Below, piece after piece: positions 1 through 8,880 of a stretch of DNA of 64,000 nucleotides. The notes beneath the pieces were generated by a model. The model was not told the DNA's origin, did no database searches, and was given only the letters and a program-made list of their open reading frames with translations. A program made the position numbers and the translations under genes. The DNA comes from Ignavibacteriota bacterium (GTDB lineage: Bacteria; Bacteroidota; Ignavibacteria; SZUA-365), in contig JACRFB010000039.1 of NCBI GenBank assembly GCA_016218045.1, positions 1-64,000 of the forward strand. The letters run 5' to 3'. Position 1 is the stretch's first letter, and the number at the start of each line of letters is the position of its first letter.

Positions 1-235
1 AATATGTTCGCAGAAGCCGCCCAGTCAATACTACCCTTCGGCGCGGCTGATATTGATGCGGTATTGACAGGACGGCTTCTGCTACCACCAACGCGTCTCG
101 ATGCCGGAAACGACCACTCCGAACCGATCACACGTGGAAAACCGATCACTGGAACATCCATAACGAAGCGATACACGAACGATTTTTCTGTCAACTTTTT
201 TTAGGACGAGACAAGGTGATTGGATTTGGTCAATA
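1..235. other. Left-edge stretch without a supported gene
   Basis: No recognisable gene. A plus-strand frame is open from base 1 to a stop at 202-204 and could be the tail of a gene from the left. A minus-strand frame starting at 161 is also open to the edge. Neither peptide resembles a family I know, and base composition is less GC-rich than in the neighbours. The main visible structure is a near-perfect inverted repeat (10-31 and 61-82), listed separately. Confidence 0.4.
10..82. repeat. 22-bp inverted repeat, 29-bp spacer
   Basis: Bases 10-31 and 61-82 are reverse complements at 20 of 22 positions. The arms share GTATTGAC and CGGCTTCTG, with mismatches at two inner positions. As RNA this would fold into a long hairpin; as DNA it could be a protein-binding site or a mobile-element remnant. 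No T-run follows, so a simple terminator is unlikely. Confidence 0.6.
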
Positions 236-263
236 AAAAAACCCGGCTTGCGCCGGGTTTTTT
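236..263. terminator. Bidirectional rho-independent terminator
   Basis: The stem ACCCGGC (241-247) / GCCGGGT (252-258) with a TTGC loop is flanked by an A-run on the left and a T-run on the right, so it would work on both strands. It sits 20 bp past the stop of the leftward S1-like gene and most likely ends that transcript. Confidence 0.85.
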
Positions 264-283
264 ATGAACAGTTTTTCTGAGAA

Positions 284-2128
284 TCAGACAGCGGGGTCCG
301 TTTTTTCGTCCGCAGCGGGTTCGTCGACGGCGGGGGCCGCATCTTCTGCCGGGGCTGCTTCCGCGACGGGCGCGTCTTCCACAACTGGAGCTGCTTCCGC
401 GACGGGCGCCTCTTCCACAACCGGGGCTGCTTCCGCGACGGGCGCTTCTTCCACAACCGGGGCTGCTTCTGCGACGGGCGCCTCTTCCACAACCGGGGCT
501 GCTTCGACGACGGGTGCTGCTTCGACGACGGGTGCGGCGGCGGCGGCTTCGGCTTCCTGATTCTTGAAAAGGTTCTGCAGGGCGGGGATATCACCGAGCG
601 AGAAACCGCGTTCACCGGTGGAGGTCTTCATGTTGAACGACTCACCGCCGTGATCCTCGCGCGAATCCTGCCCTTCCTCGCGCACGATGGCGCAGATGAA
701 AGACTTTTTGTCGATGTCCATCTCGAGCACTTTTACCTGCACGCTGTCGCCGGCCTTGATGGCGCTGGTTTCGGCGGGCTTGGGGGCGCGGGGACCGCGG
801 CGCTGCGCGCCCATCTTGCCGCGCGGCACAAAGCAGTCGATTTCGTACTCGAGCGCAACGATGGCGCCGGCGTCCATCACACGTTTCACCGTGCCCGTTG
901 CTTCGGCACCGACGTGATAGATGTTGGCGAGACGCGGCCACGGATCGGGCTGTGTGGCCTTGACGCTCAGGGAGATGCGTTTGTCGCTCGCGCGCACTTC
1001 CAGCACCTGCACGTCGAGATGCTGGCCGACACGCACAACCTCGGAGGGGTGCTGGAGGCGGCGCGTCCACGACAGGTCGGAGATGTGCACCATGCCGACA
1101 ATGCCGGGCTCGAGCTGCACGTACACGCCGAAGTCGGTGATGTTGCGCACCTGGCCCTTGTGCACGGTACCGGTGGTGTACTTGTCCGCCGCGGCCGTCC
1201 AGGGCGACTCGGTGAATTCCTTCATGCTGAGGGCGATGCGTTCCTTGTGCGGTTCCACATCCACCACGCGCACCTTCACTTTCTCGTGCAGCTTCACGAC
1301 ATCGGCCGGATTCGCGACACGCACCTTGCTCAGGCGCGAGATGTGCACGAGGCCGTCCACGCCGCCGAGATCCACGAACACGCCGTAATTGGTGATCGAG
1401 GTCACTTCGCCTTCGAGGATGTCGCCCTTCTTGACGACGAGGAATTTCTCGAGCTTCAGGGCCTTGCGGCGGCTGCACACGTATTTGCGCTTTTCGAAGT
1501 CCGAAAGTTCGACGATGAGCGCCGGCACATCCTGCCCCACAAAGGGCAGCATGTCGGTCTGCTCGGCGCGGCCTTCGAGCATGAACTGCGAGCGCGGAAC
1601 AAATCCCTCGAGTTCCTTGAAGCTCACGATCATGCCGCCGGGGATGGCGCGCAGGCAGCGCACCTGCAGCACGGTCTGCTCCTTGTTGGCGGCCGTGAGT
1701 TCATCCCACACAACCTGCGCTTCCTCGTCCGACAGGCGCGGGCGGCGCTTCGGCTTTTTCTTCGGCGCGCCCGTCTCATCCGTCTCCTCGCCTTCTTCCA
1801 GTCCTTCCACGTCAGCGGCAGTCTCGACAGCGGTCTCGCCCGATGCCTCTGCGGCGGGGGCGATTTCGGCTGCGGGAGCGGCATCCGCTGCAGGCGCGGC
1901 TTCGACGACGGCTGTTTCCTCCGCAGCGGGGGTCACCTCTGCGACGGGTTCAACAGCCGCGGGAGCGGCCTCGGGTTCAGCAGCAACTTCGGCCTGGGTT
2001 TCCGCGGCGGGCGCGTCGGAGACGGGCGCTTCGGCGGCAGGCGTGTCGCTCTGTGCGGGCATGTCGGTGGACTCGGGAATCGGTAATTCCTGGTCGCGGT
2101 TTTCGGGGGTTGTCGGGTCGATACTCAT
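284..2128 (-). CDS. rpsA: S1-like RNA-binding protein (30S ribosomal protein S1 family)
   Basis: A 614-residue protein that probably binds mRNA at the 30S subunit to help initiation. It has four S1/OB domains in the middle, the second and third most typical ([19 protein letters not shown], then [20 protein letters not shown]). E. coli S1 has six, so this is a shorter form. The ends are low-complexity: an Ala/Glu/Pro-rich N-terminus and an acidic C-terminus made of 12-residue [12 protein letters not shown]-like repeats. I chose the ATG at 2128 because the protein then opens [10 protein letters not shown]; the frame continues upstream to 2221 without looking like protein. A promoter lies at 2254-2284 and a terminator follows the stop. 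The family is secure; that it is the ribosomal S1 rather than a paralogue is inference. Confidence 0.85.
   Translation of the reverse strand: MSIDPTTPENRDQELPIPESTDMPAQSDTPAAEAPVSDAPAAETQAEVAAEPEAAPAAVEPVAEVTPAAEETAVVEAAPAADAAPAAEIAPAAEASGETAVETAADVEGLEEGEETDETGAPKKKPKRRPRLSDEEAQVVWDELTAANKEQTVLQVRCLRAIPGGMIVSFKELEGFVPRSQFMLEGRAEQTDMLPFVGQDVPALIVELSDFEKRKYVCSRRKALKLEKFLVVKKGDILEGEVTSITNYGVFVDLGGVDGLVHISRLSKVRVANPADVVKLHEKVKVRVVDVEPHKERIALSMKEFTESPWTAAADKYTTGTVHKGQVRNITDFGVYVQLEPGIVGMVHISDLSWTRRLQHPSEVVRVGQHLDVQVLEVRASDKRISLSVKATQPDPWPRLANIYHVGAEATGTVKRVMDAGAIVALEYEIDCFVPRGKMGAQRRGPRAPKPAETSAIKAGDSVQVKVLEMDIDKKSFICAIVREEGQDSREDHGGESFNMKTSTGERGFSLGDIPALQNLFKNQEAEAAAAAPVVEAAPVVEAAPVVEEAPVAEAAPVVEEAPVAEAAPVVEEAPVAEAAPVVEDAPVAEAAPAEDAAPAVDEPAADEKTDPAV
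351..530. repeat. 36-bp coding tandem repeat in the S1-like gene
   Basis: Four 36-bp units start at 351, 387, 423 and 459. About two 18-bp half-units follow from 495. They encode the Glu/Ala/Pro/Val repeat at the C-terminus of the S1-like protein. Units differ at only a few positions, so copy number may vary between strains. Confidence 0.85.
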
Positions 2129-2253
2129 GGGTGTTCCGAAAAATAGTGGTTGGTTGCGCACAGCGCGCTGTTCTCGCATTTGACACCATTCGTGGGAGGA
2201 TGGACGCTTCCACGAAGACATGCGTGATTGTCCTTCTCACGGTGTACAGAAAC

Positions 2254-2284
2254 CTAATCTACCCAGAAAATCTGAACGGCGCAA
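2254..2284 (-). promoter_or_regulatory. Predicted promoter of the S1-like gene
   Basis: Read leftward: TTG (2284-2282), a 20-base spacer, then TAGATTAG (2261-2254). This fits the TTG-N20-TAnnTT pattern seen repeatedly in the window. Transcription would start near 2247, leaving a leader of about 120 bases. Confidence 0.5.
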
Positions 2285-2317
2285 GGTGATTTGTGAGCGC
2301 CGGACCATCCGGGAAGG

Positions 2318-2400
2318 CGTGAACGGGGTAAGGGGAAGGGGGAAACGGAGCGGCGCAAAGTCTCTTCGACGCTCCGTCACTCCGTTCCCCCGCCGCCCCG
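2318..2400. repeat. Degenerate 7/8-base tandem array behind dapD
   Basis: Bases 2318-2352 divide into heptamers CGTGAAC, GGGGTAA, GGGGAAG, GGGGAAA and CGGAGCG. Related GC-rich words run to about 2400, close to the dapD stop at 2412. CGGAGCG (2346-2352) pairs with CGCTCCG (2370-2376), so the transcript can fold and may help end dapD mRNA. Confidence 0.45.
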
Positions 2401-2409
2401 ATGTCCCGA

Positions 2410-3243
2410 CTACCGCAGCGCTTCCTCGAGGGCGGTGGCGGCATCGGTTTTTTCGTCCCGATATTTGATGATCACGGGTGTGTAGATATGGATCGCATGT
2501 GTCTCGGCGAACCGTCCGCGCGCGGGACGCGATCCCTGCACCACGACGGCGTTCTCGGGGATCTCGAGCGGATGTTCGGCGGTCTTGCGATACACGACCT
2601 CGCGCACGAGATCGTACACGGGGGTGGATCCGGTGAGTATGACACCCGTGCCGATGACCACGCCGCGGCGCACGATCGTGCCCTCGTAAATGCCGCTGTT
2701 GCCGCCCACCATCACGTCGTCTTCCACCACGACAGGCACGGCGTTGGCGGGTTCCAGCACACCGCCTATCTGCACGGCGGCGCTGAGGTGCACACGTTTG
2801 CCGATCTGCGCGCAGGAGCCGACCAGCGCGTGGCTGTCCACCAGCGTGCCCTCGTCCACAAAGGCGCCGATGTTGATGTACGACGGCGGCATGACAATGA
2901 CACCCGGCGCGATATAGCTCGCATCGCGGATGCTGCTCCCGCCGGGCACGATGCGCCGTCCGCTGGCGGCGTCGAAGGTCTGCACCGGAATGGTGTTTTT
3001 ATCGGTGAAGGCGAATACCGGATCGGATACTCCGGTATTTTCGAGAATACCGGCCCTGAAGGCCCAGAGGATCACCTGTTTTACCTCGGTGTTCACCGAC
3101 CAGACGCCGTCGCGTTTTTCCGCGGCGCGGAGTCTTCCCGCGCGGAGTTGTTCCCAGACGGGCGCGAGGAGAGCGCGATCCGCGTCGGTCGCGGCGCCGG
3201 GATCGATGGCGAGAATGCGGGCGATGTGGCTGTGCATGTCCAT
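2410..3243 (-). CDS. dapD: 2,3,4,5-tetrahydropyridine-2,6-dicarboxylate N-succinyltransferase
   Basis: A cytosolic enzyme of the succinylase route to meso-diaminopimelate and lysine: it transfers succinyl from succinyl-CoA to tetrahydrodipicolinate. The 277 residues match the usual length (about 274). An N-terminal helical part is followed by the hexapeptide-repeat left-handed beta-helix (for example [20 protein letters not shown] and [12 protein letters not shown]). The ATG at 3243 has GGAGG five bases upstream; the frame runs on to 3402 but that part is not protein-like. No lysine or peptidoglycan gene is adjacent. The predicted promoter at 3277-3307 contains an inverted repeat that could be an operator. 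Confidence 0.95.
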   Translation of the reverse strand: MDMHSHIARILAIDPGAATDADRALLAPVWEQLRAGRLRAAEKRDGVWSVNTEVKQVILWAFRAGILENTGVSDPVFAFTDKNTIPVQTFDAASGRRIVPGGSSIRDASYIAPGVIVMPPSYINIGAFVDEGTLVDSHALVGSCAQIGKRVHLSAAVQIGGVLEPANAVPVVVEDDVMVGGNSGIYEGTIVRRGVVIGTGVILTGSTPVYDLVREVVYRKTAEHPLEIPENAVVVQGSRPARGRFAETHAIHIYTPVIIKYRDEKTDAATALEEALR

Positions 3244-3276
3244 GGCGGCCTCCGGAATGTATGTGCTGGGTGAATC

Positions 3277-3307
3277 CAATAGTACTGAAGTGTCCGCTAT
3301 TGGACAA
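3277..3307 (-). promoter_or_regulatory. Predicted dapD promoter with internal operator-like repeat
   Basis: Leftward TTG (3307-3305), 20 bases, then TACTATTG (3284-3277), one mismatch from TAnnTTTG. The inverted repeat CCAATAG (3276-3282) / CTATTGG (3297-3303), arms perfect and 14 bases apart, lies inside the promoter, where a bound regulator could block RNA polymerase. Confidence 0.5.
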
Positions 3308-3390
3308 GGAGCGGCGCACGGCCGCGGCGGGGACGAATCCGCGCGGCCCACACAGCGCGCGTGTGGTGAACTTGGGGAAGGCCGCGTGCG

Positions 3391-3421
3391 TTGTACCTGC
3401 ATAGGTCGTTTTGTATGTTGT
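3391..3421 (+). promoter_or_regulatory. Possible promoter of the thioredoxin-like gene
   Basis: TTG (3391-3393), 20 bases, TATGTTGT (3414-3421), weaker than the other matches. It would start transcription just upstream of the ATG at 3444. Confidence 0.35.
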
Positions 3422-3443
3422 TTCCTTCATTATCCGGTGTCTC

Positions 3444-4235
3444 ATGCGAACAGTCGTCTCAATTCTATCCGCCATAACGCTGTCACTCTTGTGTATTTCC
3501 GCGCCCGCGCGCGCGCAGGCCGACGAGTGGGAGGAGGCCCCGCAGTTCGAAGCCGAGGTGAACGGCAAGCCCGACATCGGCGTACGCGCGTTCCAGCCCT
3601 CCGGCTCCAAACCCTGGCTGCTTCTGGTGCGGGACAAAGGACGCAGCGCTCTTTTTCTCGATCTCTCCGCCAAGAAGGTGACCGTCGTGGCCGCGGCCGA
3701 CGTGAGCGCCAGCGGCGACTACACGGTGAGCACGAAGGGCATGCCCGCGGGCAAATCCGCCGGATCGTACACCGTAAAATCCGGCGCGAGCAGCTTCACG
3801 TTTGAAGGGAAGAAGTACGCCGTGCGTATGCGCGAGACGCTTGTCGGCGAAGTGGGGCTGGGTGTGCTGCTGGCGCACAGCCCGATCTACGCCGCCTTGC
3901 GCGACGCCTACACCCCGCGCAAGGCCGCCGTCGAGGCGCTGTCGCGGCACACGAAGCCGGTGGACTTTGTGGTGATGCTCGCTACATGGTGCCCGACCTG
4001 CAAACGTGTGGTGCCGCGCTTCCTGAAAGTGATGCAGGACGCGAAGAATCCGCGCTTCACGATGCGTTTTGTGGGCATCGCGATGGGCGGCAGCGAGCCG
4101 CGCGCCGAGCTTGAAAAATACGGGCACGATTATCCGGCCATCATCGTGTATCAGGACGGCAAGGAGAAGGGCCGCATCGTGGGCGAACCCGTCTCGACGA
4201 TGGAACAGTCCATACTCAATCTTGTAAAGAAATGA
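3444..4235 (+). CDS. Exported thioredoxin-fold protein
   Basis: A 263-residue protein with a signal peptide (residues 1-24, ending ARA) and a C-terminal thioredoxin-like domain whose active site is TWCPTCKR (Cys183, Cys186). It probably acts as a thiol-disulfide oxidoreductase outside the cytoplasm. The middle (residues 30-150) is not a family I recognise. Its stop overlaps the start of the next gene by four bases (ATGA), so it is translationally coupled to the MauE-like membrane protein; thioredoxin-like/MauE pairs are known in cofactor or cytochrome maturation, but the substrate here is unknown. An upstream in-frame ATG at 3411 is possible; 3444 gives the cleaner signal peptide. Confidence 0.75.
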   Translation: MRTVVSILSAITLSLLCISAPARAQADEWEEAPQFEAEVNGKPDIGVRAFQPSGSKPWLLLVRDKGRSALFLDLSAKKVTVVAAADVSASGDYTVSTKGMPAGKSAGSYTVKSGASSFTFEGKKYAVRMRETLVGEVGLGVLLAHSPIYAALRDAYTPRKAAVEALSRHTKPVDFVVMLATWCPTCKRVVPRFLKVMQDAKNPRFTMRFVGIAMGGSEPRAELEKYGHDYPAIIVYQDGKEKGRIVGEPVSTMEQSILNLVKK

Positions 4236-5161
4236 CCGCACCTCTCTCATCAAATCCCGTTCTTCGTGTCACCGCGCGGGTGCTGCAGATCGCGGTCGGC
4301 GCGGTGATACTTCTGGCCGCCGTGCTGAAGGCCTTCGATCCGCCTGCGTTTGCGGAGCAGATCCGCGGCTACGACATTTTCCCTGCTCTCGCGGGGATAG
4401 CGGCCTGGTGTTTTATCATCGGCGAGGTGCTGCTTGCGGGCGCCCTATTTGTGAACCTGTTCCCGCGCCTGACGGGCGTGCTGACCATGATCCTCATGGC
4501 CTTCTTCATCGGTATCACCGCGTATGGCATCATGATCGGACTTGGAGGCAACTGCGGCTGTTTCGGCAGTCTTGTGCACAGGAGTCCCGAACAGGTGATA
4601 CTCGAGGACGCGCTCATGCTGTTCGCGGTGCTGTTCTCGACTCTTGTGCTGGCGTCGCCGAAACAGAAAACGGCGCTGTGGAAGGTGATCGTCGTGCTGA
4701 CACTCGGAGCCGCCTCGGCGGCGACCGCGGCGTTTGCCTACGCGCTTCCGGTGGACGAGTACGCGACGAGTCTGCGGCCCGGCGTGCGGCTCGATTCCTG
4801 GCCGGTGGAAGGCCTCAATCGCGATCTCACACGCGGCACACACATCATCTTCCTCTTCTCGTCCAAGGCCCGCGACGTGCAGGCCGACATCACGATGATG
4901 AACGCCGTGGCGCAGAGCGACGGCGTGCCGTCGGCCATCGGTCTCATGACCGAGGGCACCGCGGCGGTCACCGAAGTGATGTTCCAGTACGGCACCGCCT
5001 TTCCCGTGGGGGCGATCGAACCGCGCTTTGCGCGCTCGCTCTACCGCACGCTGCCTCGCGCCTTTGTGCTGCATGAGGGCACGGTCACCGACGTCTGGCC
5101 GCGCATCCCCGCGCCGGGCGACGCGCGCCGCGCCATCACGCGCGCCCTGCAGGGACGCTGA
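4232..5161 (+). CDS. MauE/DoxX-type membrane protein
   Basis: 309 residues with about four transmembrane helices in the first 170, containing the cysteine motif NCGCFGS (107-113) typical of MauE-like members of the DoxX family. The C-terminal half (about 175-309) looks like a soluble, poorly conserved thioredoxin-like region without a CxxC. MauE-type proteins pass reducing equivalents across the membrane or support disulfide formation; the tight coupling to the upstream thioredoxin-like gene suggests they work as a pair. The adenosyltransferase gene follows after 3 bp. Confidence 0.7.
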   Translation: MTAPLSSNPVLRVTARVLQIAVGAVILLAAVLKAFDPPAFAEQIRGYDIFPALAGIAAWCFIIGEVLLAGALFVNLFPRLTGVLTMILMAFFIGITAYGIMIGLGGNCGCFGSLVHRSPEQVILEDALMLFAVLFSTLVLASPKQKTALWKVIVVLTLGAASAATAAFAYALPVDEYATSLRPGVRLDSWPVEGLNRDLTRGTHIIFLFSSKARDVQADITMMNAVAQSDGVPSAIGLMTEGTAAVTEVMFQYGTAFPVGAIEPRFARSLYRTLPRAFVLHEGTVTDVWPRIPAPGDARRAITRALQGR

Positions 5162-5164
5162 GCC

Positions 5165-5710
5165 ATGGTCAAGATCTACACGAAGACGGGCGACGACGGA
5201 AACACATCGCTGTTCGGCGGAGAGCGCGTGCGGAAGGACGCCGCGCGCATCGAGGCCTACGGCACGGTGGACGAACTCAACAGCGTCGCGGGATTTGCCG
5301 CCGCGGCCTGCACACATGCCGATATCTCCGTCATGCTGCGCGATGTGCAGAACGCGCTCTTTGTGCTCGGCGCCGATCTTGCCACACCGCTCGCGGAAGA
5401 CAAGGTGCAGGTGCCGCGTATCGGCGAGCAGCAGGTGCAGGCGCTCGAGCGGGCCATCGACACGATGGAGGAGAAACTCGAACCGATTCGTTTCTTCATT
5501 CTGCCGGGAGGCAGCGAACTCGGCGCGCGTATTCATCTGTGCCGCGCAGTCTGCCGCCGCGCTGAACGCGCAACGGTCGAGCTGGCCGCACACGAAACAC
5601 TCAACGAGCACGACGTTCGGTATCTCAACCGGCTGTCGGACTTCTTCTTCGTGCTGGCCCGTTACGCGAACCTCGCCGACGGCGCGCCGGAAATCCGCTG
5701 GGAGCAATAA
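5165..5710 (+). CDS. Cob(I)alamin adenosyltransferase, PduO type
   Basis: 181 residues, full length for the PduO-type ATP:cob(I)alamin adenosyltransferase family, which makes adenosylcobalamin from ATP and cob(I)alamin in the cytosol. The N-terminal signature TKTGDDGNTSLFGGERVRKD binds ATP, and the helical bundle contains the expected conserved parts (YGTVDELNS; FILPGGSELGARIHLCRAVCRRAER). It lies between the membrane protein and the deoxynucleoside kinase in a five-gene rightward run (3444-8554) with gaps of at most 17 bp, consistent with one operon. The TonB receptor at the end might import cobalamin, but that is context only. Confidence 0.9.
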   Translation: MVKIYTKTGDDGNTSLFGGERVRKDAARIEAYGTVDELNSVAGFAAAACTHADISVMLRDVQNALFVLGADLATPLAEDKVQVPRIGEQQVQALERAIDTMEEKLEPIRFFILPGGSELGARIHLCRAVCRRAERATVELAAHETLNEHDVRYLNRLSDFFFVLARYANLADGAPEIRWEQ

Positions 5711-5727
5711 GGGAAAGGGGCACAGGC

Positions 5728-6345
5728 ATGTTTGTCGCCATCGCGGGCAATATCGGATCCGGTAAATCCTCCCTGACGCAGTTGCTGCACGAACGATTCG
5801 GCTGGCAGCCCTATTTCGAGTCGGTGGACGACAATCCCTACCTCGAGGACTTCTACGGCGACATGCGGCGCTGGTCCTTTCACCTGCAGGTGTATTTCCT
5901 GAGCCAGCGTTTTGTCACACACAAGCAGATCACCGAGAGCCGGCTCGACGTGGTGCAGGACCGCTCGATTTACGAGGACGCGGAAATCTTCGCGCACAAC
6001 CTGCACGAAATCGGCCGCATGGACGACCGCGACTACACCAATTACCGCGCGCTGTTCGACGCGATGAGCGCGTATCTGCAGCCGCCCGACCTGCTCATCT
6101 ACCTGCGCGCGTCGGTCGACACGCTGCTCGCGCAGATCCGCCGACGCGGGCGGTCGTTCGAGCAGGGCATCGAGCGGCGCTACCTCGAGCAGCTCAACAC
6201 GCTGTACGAATCCTGGATCGCCCACTACCACGGCGGCCCGCTGCTTGTCATCGACACCGACGAGAAGGACTTCGTGCACGACATGCAGCATCAGGAGGAA
6301 CTTCTCTACGCCATCCGCCATGCGGCGGCGCGGCATGGCCGCTGA
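5728..6345 (+). CDS. Deoxynucleoside kinase (dCK/dGK family)
   Basis: 205 residues. The P-loop GNIGSGKSS (residues 7-15), VQDRSIYEDAEIF and the C-terminal lid-type Arg-rich segment RRRGRSFEQGIERRYL identify the deoxyadenosine/deoxyguanosine/deoxycytidine kinase family, which phosphorylates salvaged deoxynucleosides. Substrate preference cannot be read from the sequence. It overlaps the start of the receptor gene by 11 bp. Confidence 0.88.
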   Translation: MFVAIAGNIGSGKSSLTQLLHERFGWQPYFESVDDNPYLEDFYGDMRRWSFHLQVYFLSQRFVTHKQITESRLDVVQDRSIYEDAEIFAHNLHEIGRMDDRDYTNYRALFDAMSAYLQPPDLLIYLRASVDTLLAQIRRRGRSFEQGIERRYLEQLNTLYESWIAHYHGGPLLVIDTDEKDFVHDMQHQEELLYAIRHAAARHGR

Positions 6346-8554
6346 CAGATCCGCGCGGCGTGCAGCGCTGGCGCTGTGTGCGGCGATGCTGCTCTGCACC
6401 GCGCCGATGCACGCGCAGCAAGGCGCCCTGCGCGGTACCGTGACCGACGCGGAGGGGCGGCCGCTCATCGGCGCAAACGTCGCGCTGCCGGGCACGATGC
6501 TCGGTGCGACCTCCAACGCCGAGGGCCGCTACTTCATCCGCCGCATCACTGCGGGCGTGCATTCCGTGTCGGCGACGATGCTCGGGTATGAACGCGCGAC
6601 GGCGAGTATCGTCATCGCGGCCGGCGACACGGCGGTGCTCGACCTGCGCCTTCGCGAGACACCCATCGTCACCGACGAGGTGGTGGTGACGGCCGGACGA
6701 CGCGCGCAAAGCTTTGAAGAGATTCCGGTCAGTATATCTCTTTTTTCCTCGCGCGATATCGAAGGCCGTGGATACACGTCGTTGGACCAGGCGATGCGCG
6801 CGATCCCGGGTGTGAACATGACCGAATCGCAGGTGAATGTGCGCGGCTCGAGCGGGTACAGCCGCGCGCTGGGAACACGCGTGCTGCTGCTGATCGACGG
6901 CGCGCCGATGCTGGCCGGCGACGCGAACGAGATCAAGTGGGACGCCGTGCCGATGTCGATGGTGGAGCGCATCGAGGTTGTGAAGGGCGCCGGATCGGCC
7001 CTGTACGGTTCGAGCGCGCTGGGCGGGGTCATCAACATCATCACGAAGGCGCCCGACAGGCCCGTGTACCGCGCGCGCCTCATGAGCGGCTTTTACGGTG
7101 ATCCGCACGACGCGGAATGGAAGTGGTGGGGCGCGGGTCCGCGCTACTACAACAATCTCGACGTCGAGCACGGAAGCGCTCTCGACGGCTTCTCGTATCT
7201 GGTCGCGGGAGGCGTGCGCCACAATCAGGGCTATCGCAAGCACGACGATTTTCTGAAGTGGAATCTGAACGGGAAGGCGCAGTACCGTCTCGATCCCGAA
7301 CACACGCTGAGTCTCTCCGCGCATTACGCATCCGACGACCGCGCGAACTGGATATACTGGAAGAATCTCGAGAACGCGCTGGTGCCGCCCGACGGCACGG
7401 ATCTCGGCGAACGCATCCATTCCACCAAACTACACGCCTCGGCGTTGTACCGCGCGACGAGCAGCGCCGACTTCGCGTGGCTGGCGCGCGCCTCGCTGTT
7501 CCGCACCGCCTACGACGCGTCCAGCGACACGGCCGACTACGTCACACATCCCAACGACAAGACGCAGTCCGACGCCCTTGTCGCCTCGTTCGAGTGGCAG
7601 GGCACATTAAACGCGGGGCGCGGGCATACGGTGACCGGCGGGATCGACGGCAACGTCACTACTGTGCGGTCCACCACCTATGGCGACCGCGGCGGCGCGG
7701 GTGCTGCCCTGTATCTGCAGGACGAGTGGCGGCCTGATCCGCGGTGGACCATTTCCGCCGGCGCACGTGTCGATCTCACGTCCGTCGACACGGCCGACAT
7801 CGACGGTCAGGCGAATCCGCGCCTGGGACTCGCGTACACACCGGTACACGGCACAATACTGCGCGCCTCATTCGGCCGCGGCTTCCGCGCGCCCTCCATC
7901 GCCGAGCGTTTTGCGAGCGCGAGCGGCGGCGGACTGCGGACCAAGCCCAATCCGTCGTTACTCTCCGAGCGCAGCACGTCGTACGAGGTGGGTGTGAAGC
8001 AGGAACTGCCGCTGCCGGCCTCGATCGACATCGCCCTGTTCTGGAACGAGTACAACAACCTTGTCGAACCCGCGCTCGATCCCGCCGACGGCATGATCGT
8101 GTTCCGCAACATCACGCGCGCGCGTATACAGGGATTCGAGATCGGCACGCAGGCGGCGTTTTTCGACGGCGCGCTGCGCGGCGCGATTTCGTACACGTAC
8201 ATGTATCCCCGTGATATCGGACGCGACGGCATATTAAAATACCGTCCCAGGCATCTATTCAATGCTTCGGGTGAAGTACGACTTTTCGAGGACGGCTTTG
8301 TTGCGGCGGACTTCCGTCACGTCGGCAGAATCGAGGAGATCGACCGCGAACTCGGCGTGCTCATCGCCAATGCCGACGTGCGTGTGGCGGCCTACGTGAC
8401 GGATGTGCGCGCGGGCTGGTCGTTCACGCGCGGCGGTATTCCCCTCACCGCCACCCTGCTCGTCAACAACCTGTTCCAGTACAACTACGCCGAAATTGTC
8501 GGCAACATCGCACCCATCAGGAATTACGCGCTCGTCCTGGCGCTGGAGTTATAA
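6335..8554 (+). CDS. TonB-dependent outer-membrane receptor
   Basis: 739 residues. Signal peptide to about residue 28, then a carboxypeptidase-regulatory-like domain (GTVTDAEGRPLIGANVALPG), then the plug (EVVVTAGRRAQSFEEIPVSI; VERIEVVKGAGSALYGSSAL) and a 22-strand-type barrel ending in an aromatic/hydrophobic strand. Such receptors import a chelate or nutrient using TonB energy. The start at 6335 overlaps the kinase gene; an ATG at 6320 is possible. Neighbouring adenosyltransferase hints at a corrinoid substrate, but nothing in the protein proves this. A repeat-rich spacer follows. Confidence 0.9.
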   Translation: MAADRSARRAALALCAAMLLCTAPMHAQQGALRGTVTDAEGRPLIGANVALPGTMLGATSNAEGRYFIRRITAGVHSVSATMLGYERATASIVIAAGDTAVLDLRLRETPIVTDEVVVTAGRRAQSFEEIPVSISLFSSRDIEGRGYTSLDQAMRAIPGVNMTESQVNVRGSSGYSRALGTRVLLLIDGAPMLAGDANEIKWDAVPMSMVERIEVVKGAGSALYGSSALGGVINIITKAPDRPVYRARLMSGFYGDPHDAEWKWWGAGPRYYNNLDVEHGSALDGFSYLVAGGVRHNQGYRKHDDFLKWNLNGKAQYRLDPEHTLSLSAHYASDDRANWIYWKNLENALVPPDGTDLGERIHSTKLHASALYRATSSADFAWLARASLFRTAYDASSDTADYVTHPNDKTQSDALVASFEWQGTLNAGRGHTVTGGIDGNVTTVRSTTYGDRGGAGAALYLQDEWRPDPRWTISAGARVDLTSVDTADIDGQANPRLGLAYTPVHGTILRASFGRGFRAPSIAERFASASGGGLRTKPNPSLLSERSTSYEVGVKQELPLPASIDIALFWNEYNNLVEPALDPADGMIVFRNITRARIQGFEIGTQAAFFDGALRGAISYTYMYPRDIGRDGILKYRPRHLFNASGEVRLFEDGFVAADFRHVGRIEEIDRELGVLIANADVRVAAYVTDVRAGWSFTRGGIPLTATLLVNNLFQYNYAEIVGNIAPIRNYALVLALEL

Positions 8555-8562
8555 CGGACCGA

Positions 8563-8880
8563 CGTTACACGTAACACGTATCCACGTTACACGTTGCATG
8601 TAGAATGTAGCAAAGTGGAAAGTAGCAAAGTGGAAAGTCGAACCGAGCGGTTCTTTTACTTCCGACCTTGCTACTTTGCTACCTTCTACGTTGAAAGTGA
8701 AAAGTAGCAAAGTGGAAAGTAGACCCGAGCGATTTTTCCACCTTGCTACTTTGCTACCTTTTACGTTGAAAGTGGAAAGTAGCAAAGTGGAAAGTCGAAC
8801 CGAGCGATTTTTCCTCCTTGCTACTTTGCTACCTTCAACGTTGAAACGTGTCACGTGGATACGTGTCACGTTTCACGTAT
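8563..8880. repeat. Composite palindromic repeat element between convergent genes
   Basis: This spacer is filled by one symmetrical element. Its ends are inverted copies built from ACACGT words (about 8563-8598 and 8840-8880). Between them are three tandem units of roughly 75-95 bp, each with GTAGCAAAGTGGAAA words, a CCGAGCG centre, then the reverse-complement CTTGCTACTTTGCTACC. Every unit can fold into a hairpin. It lies between the stops of the TonB receptor and the TPR gene, so it may end both transcripts. No gene is present. Confidence 0.8.

Noticed and set aside
4-204. 66-codon plus-strand gene at the left edge
   Set aside because: No recognisable protein features or ribosome-binding site, and the stretch contains a long inverted repeat; it could also be the end of a cut gene.
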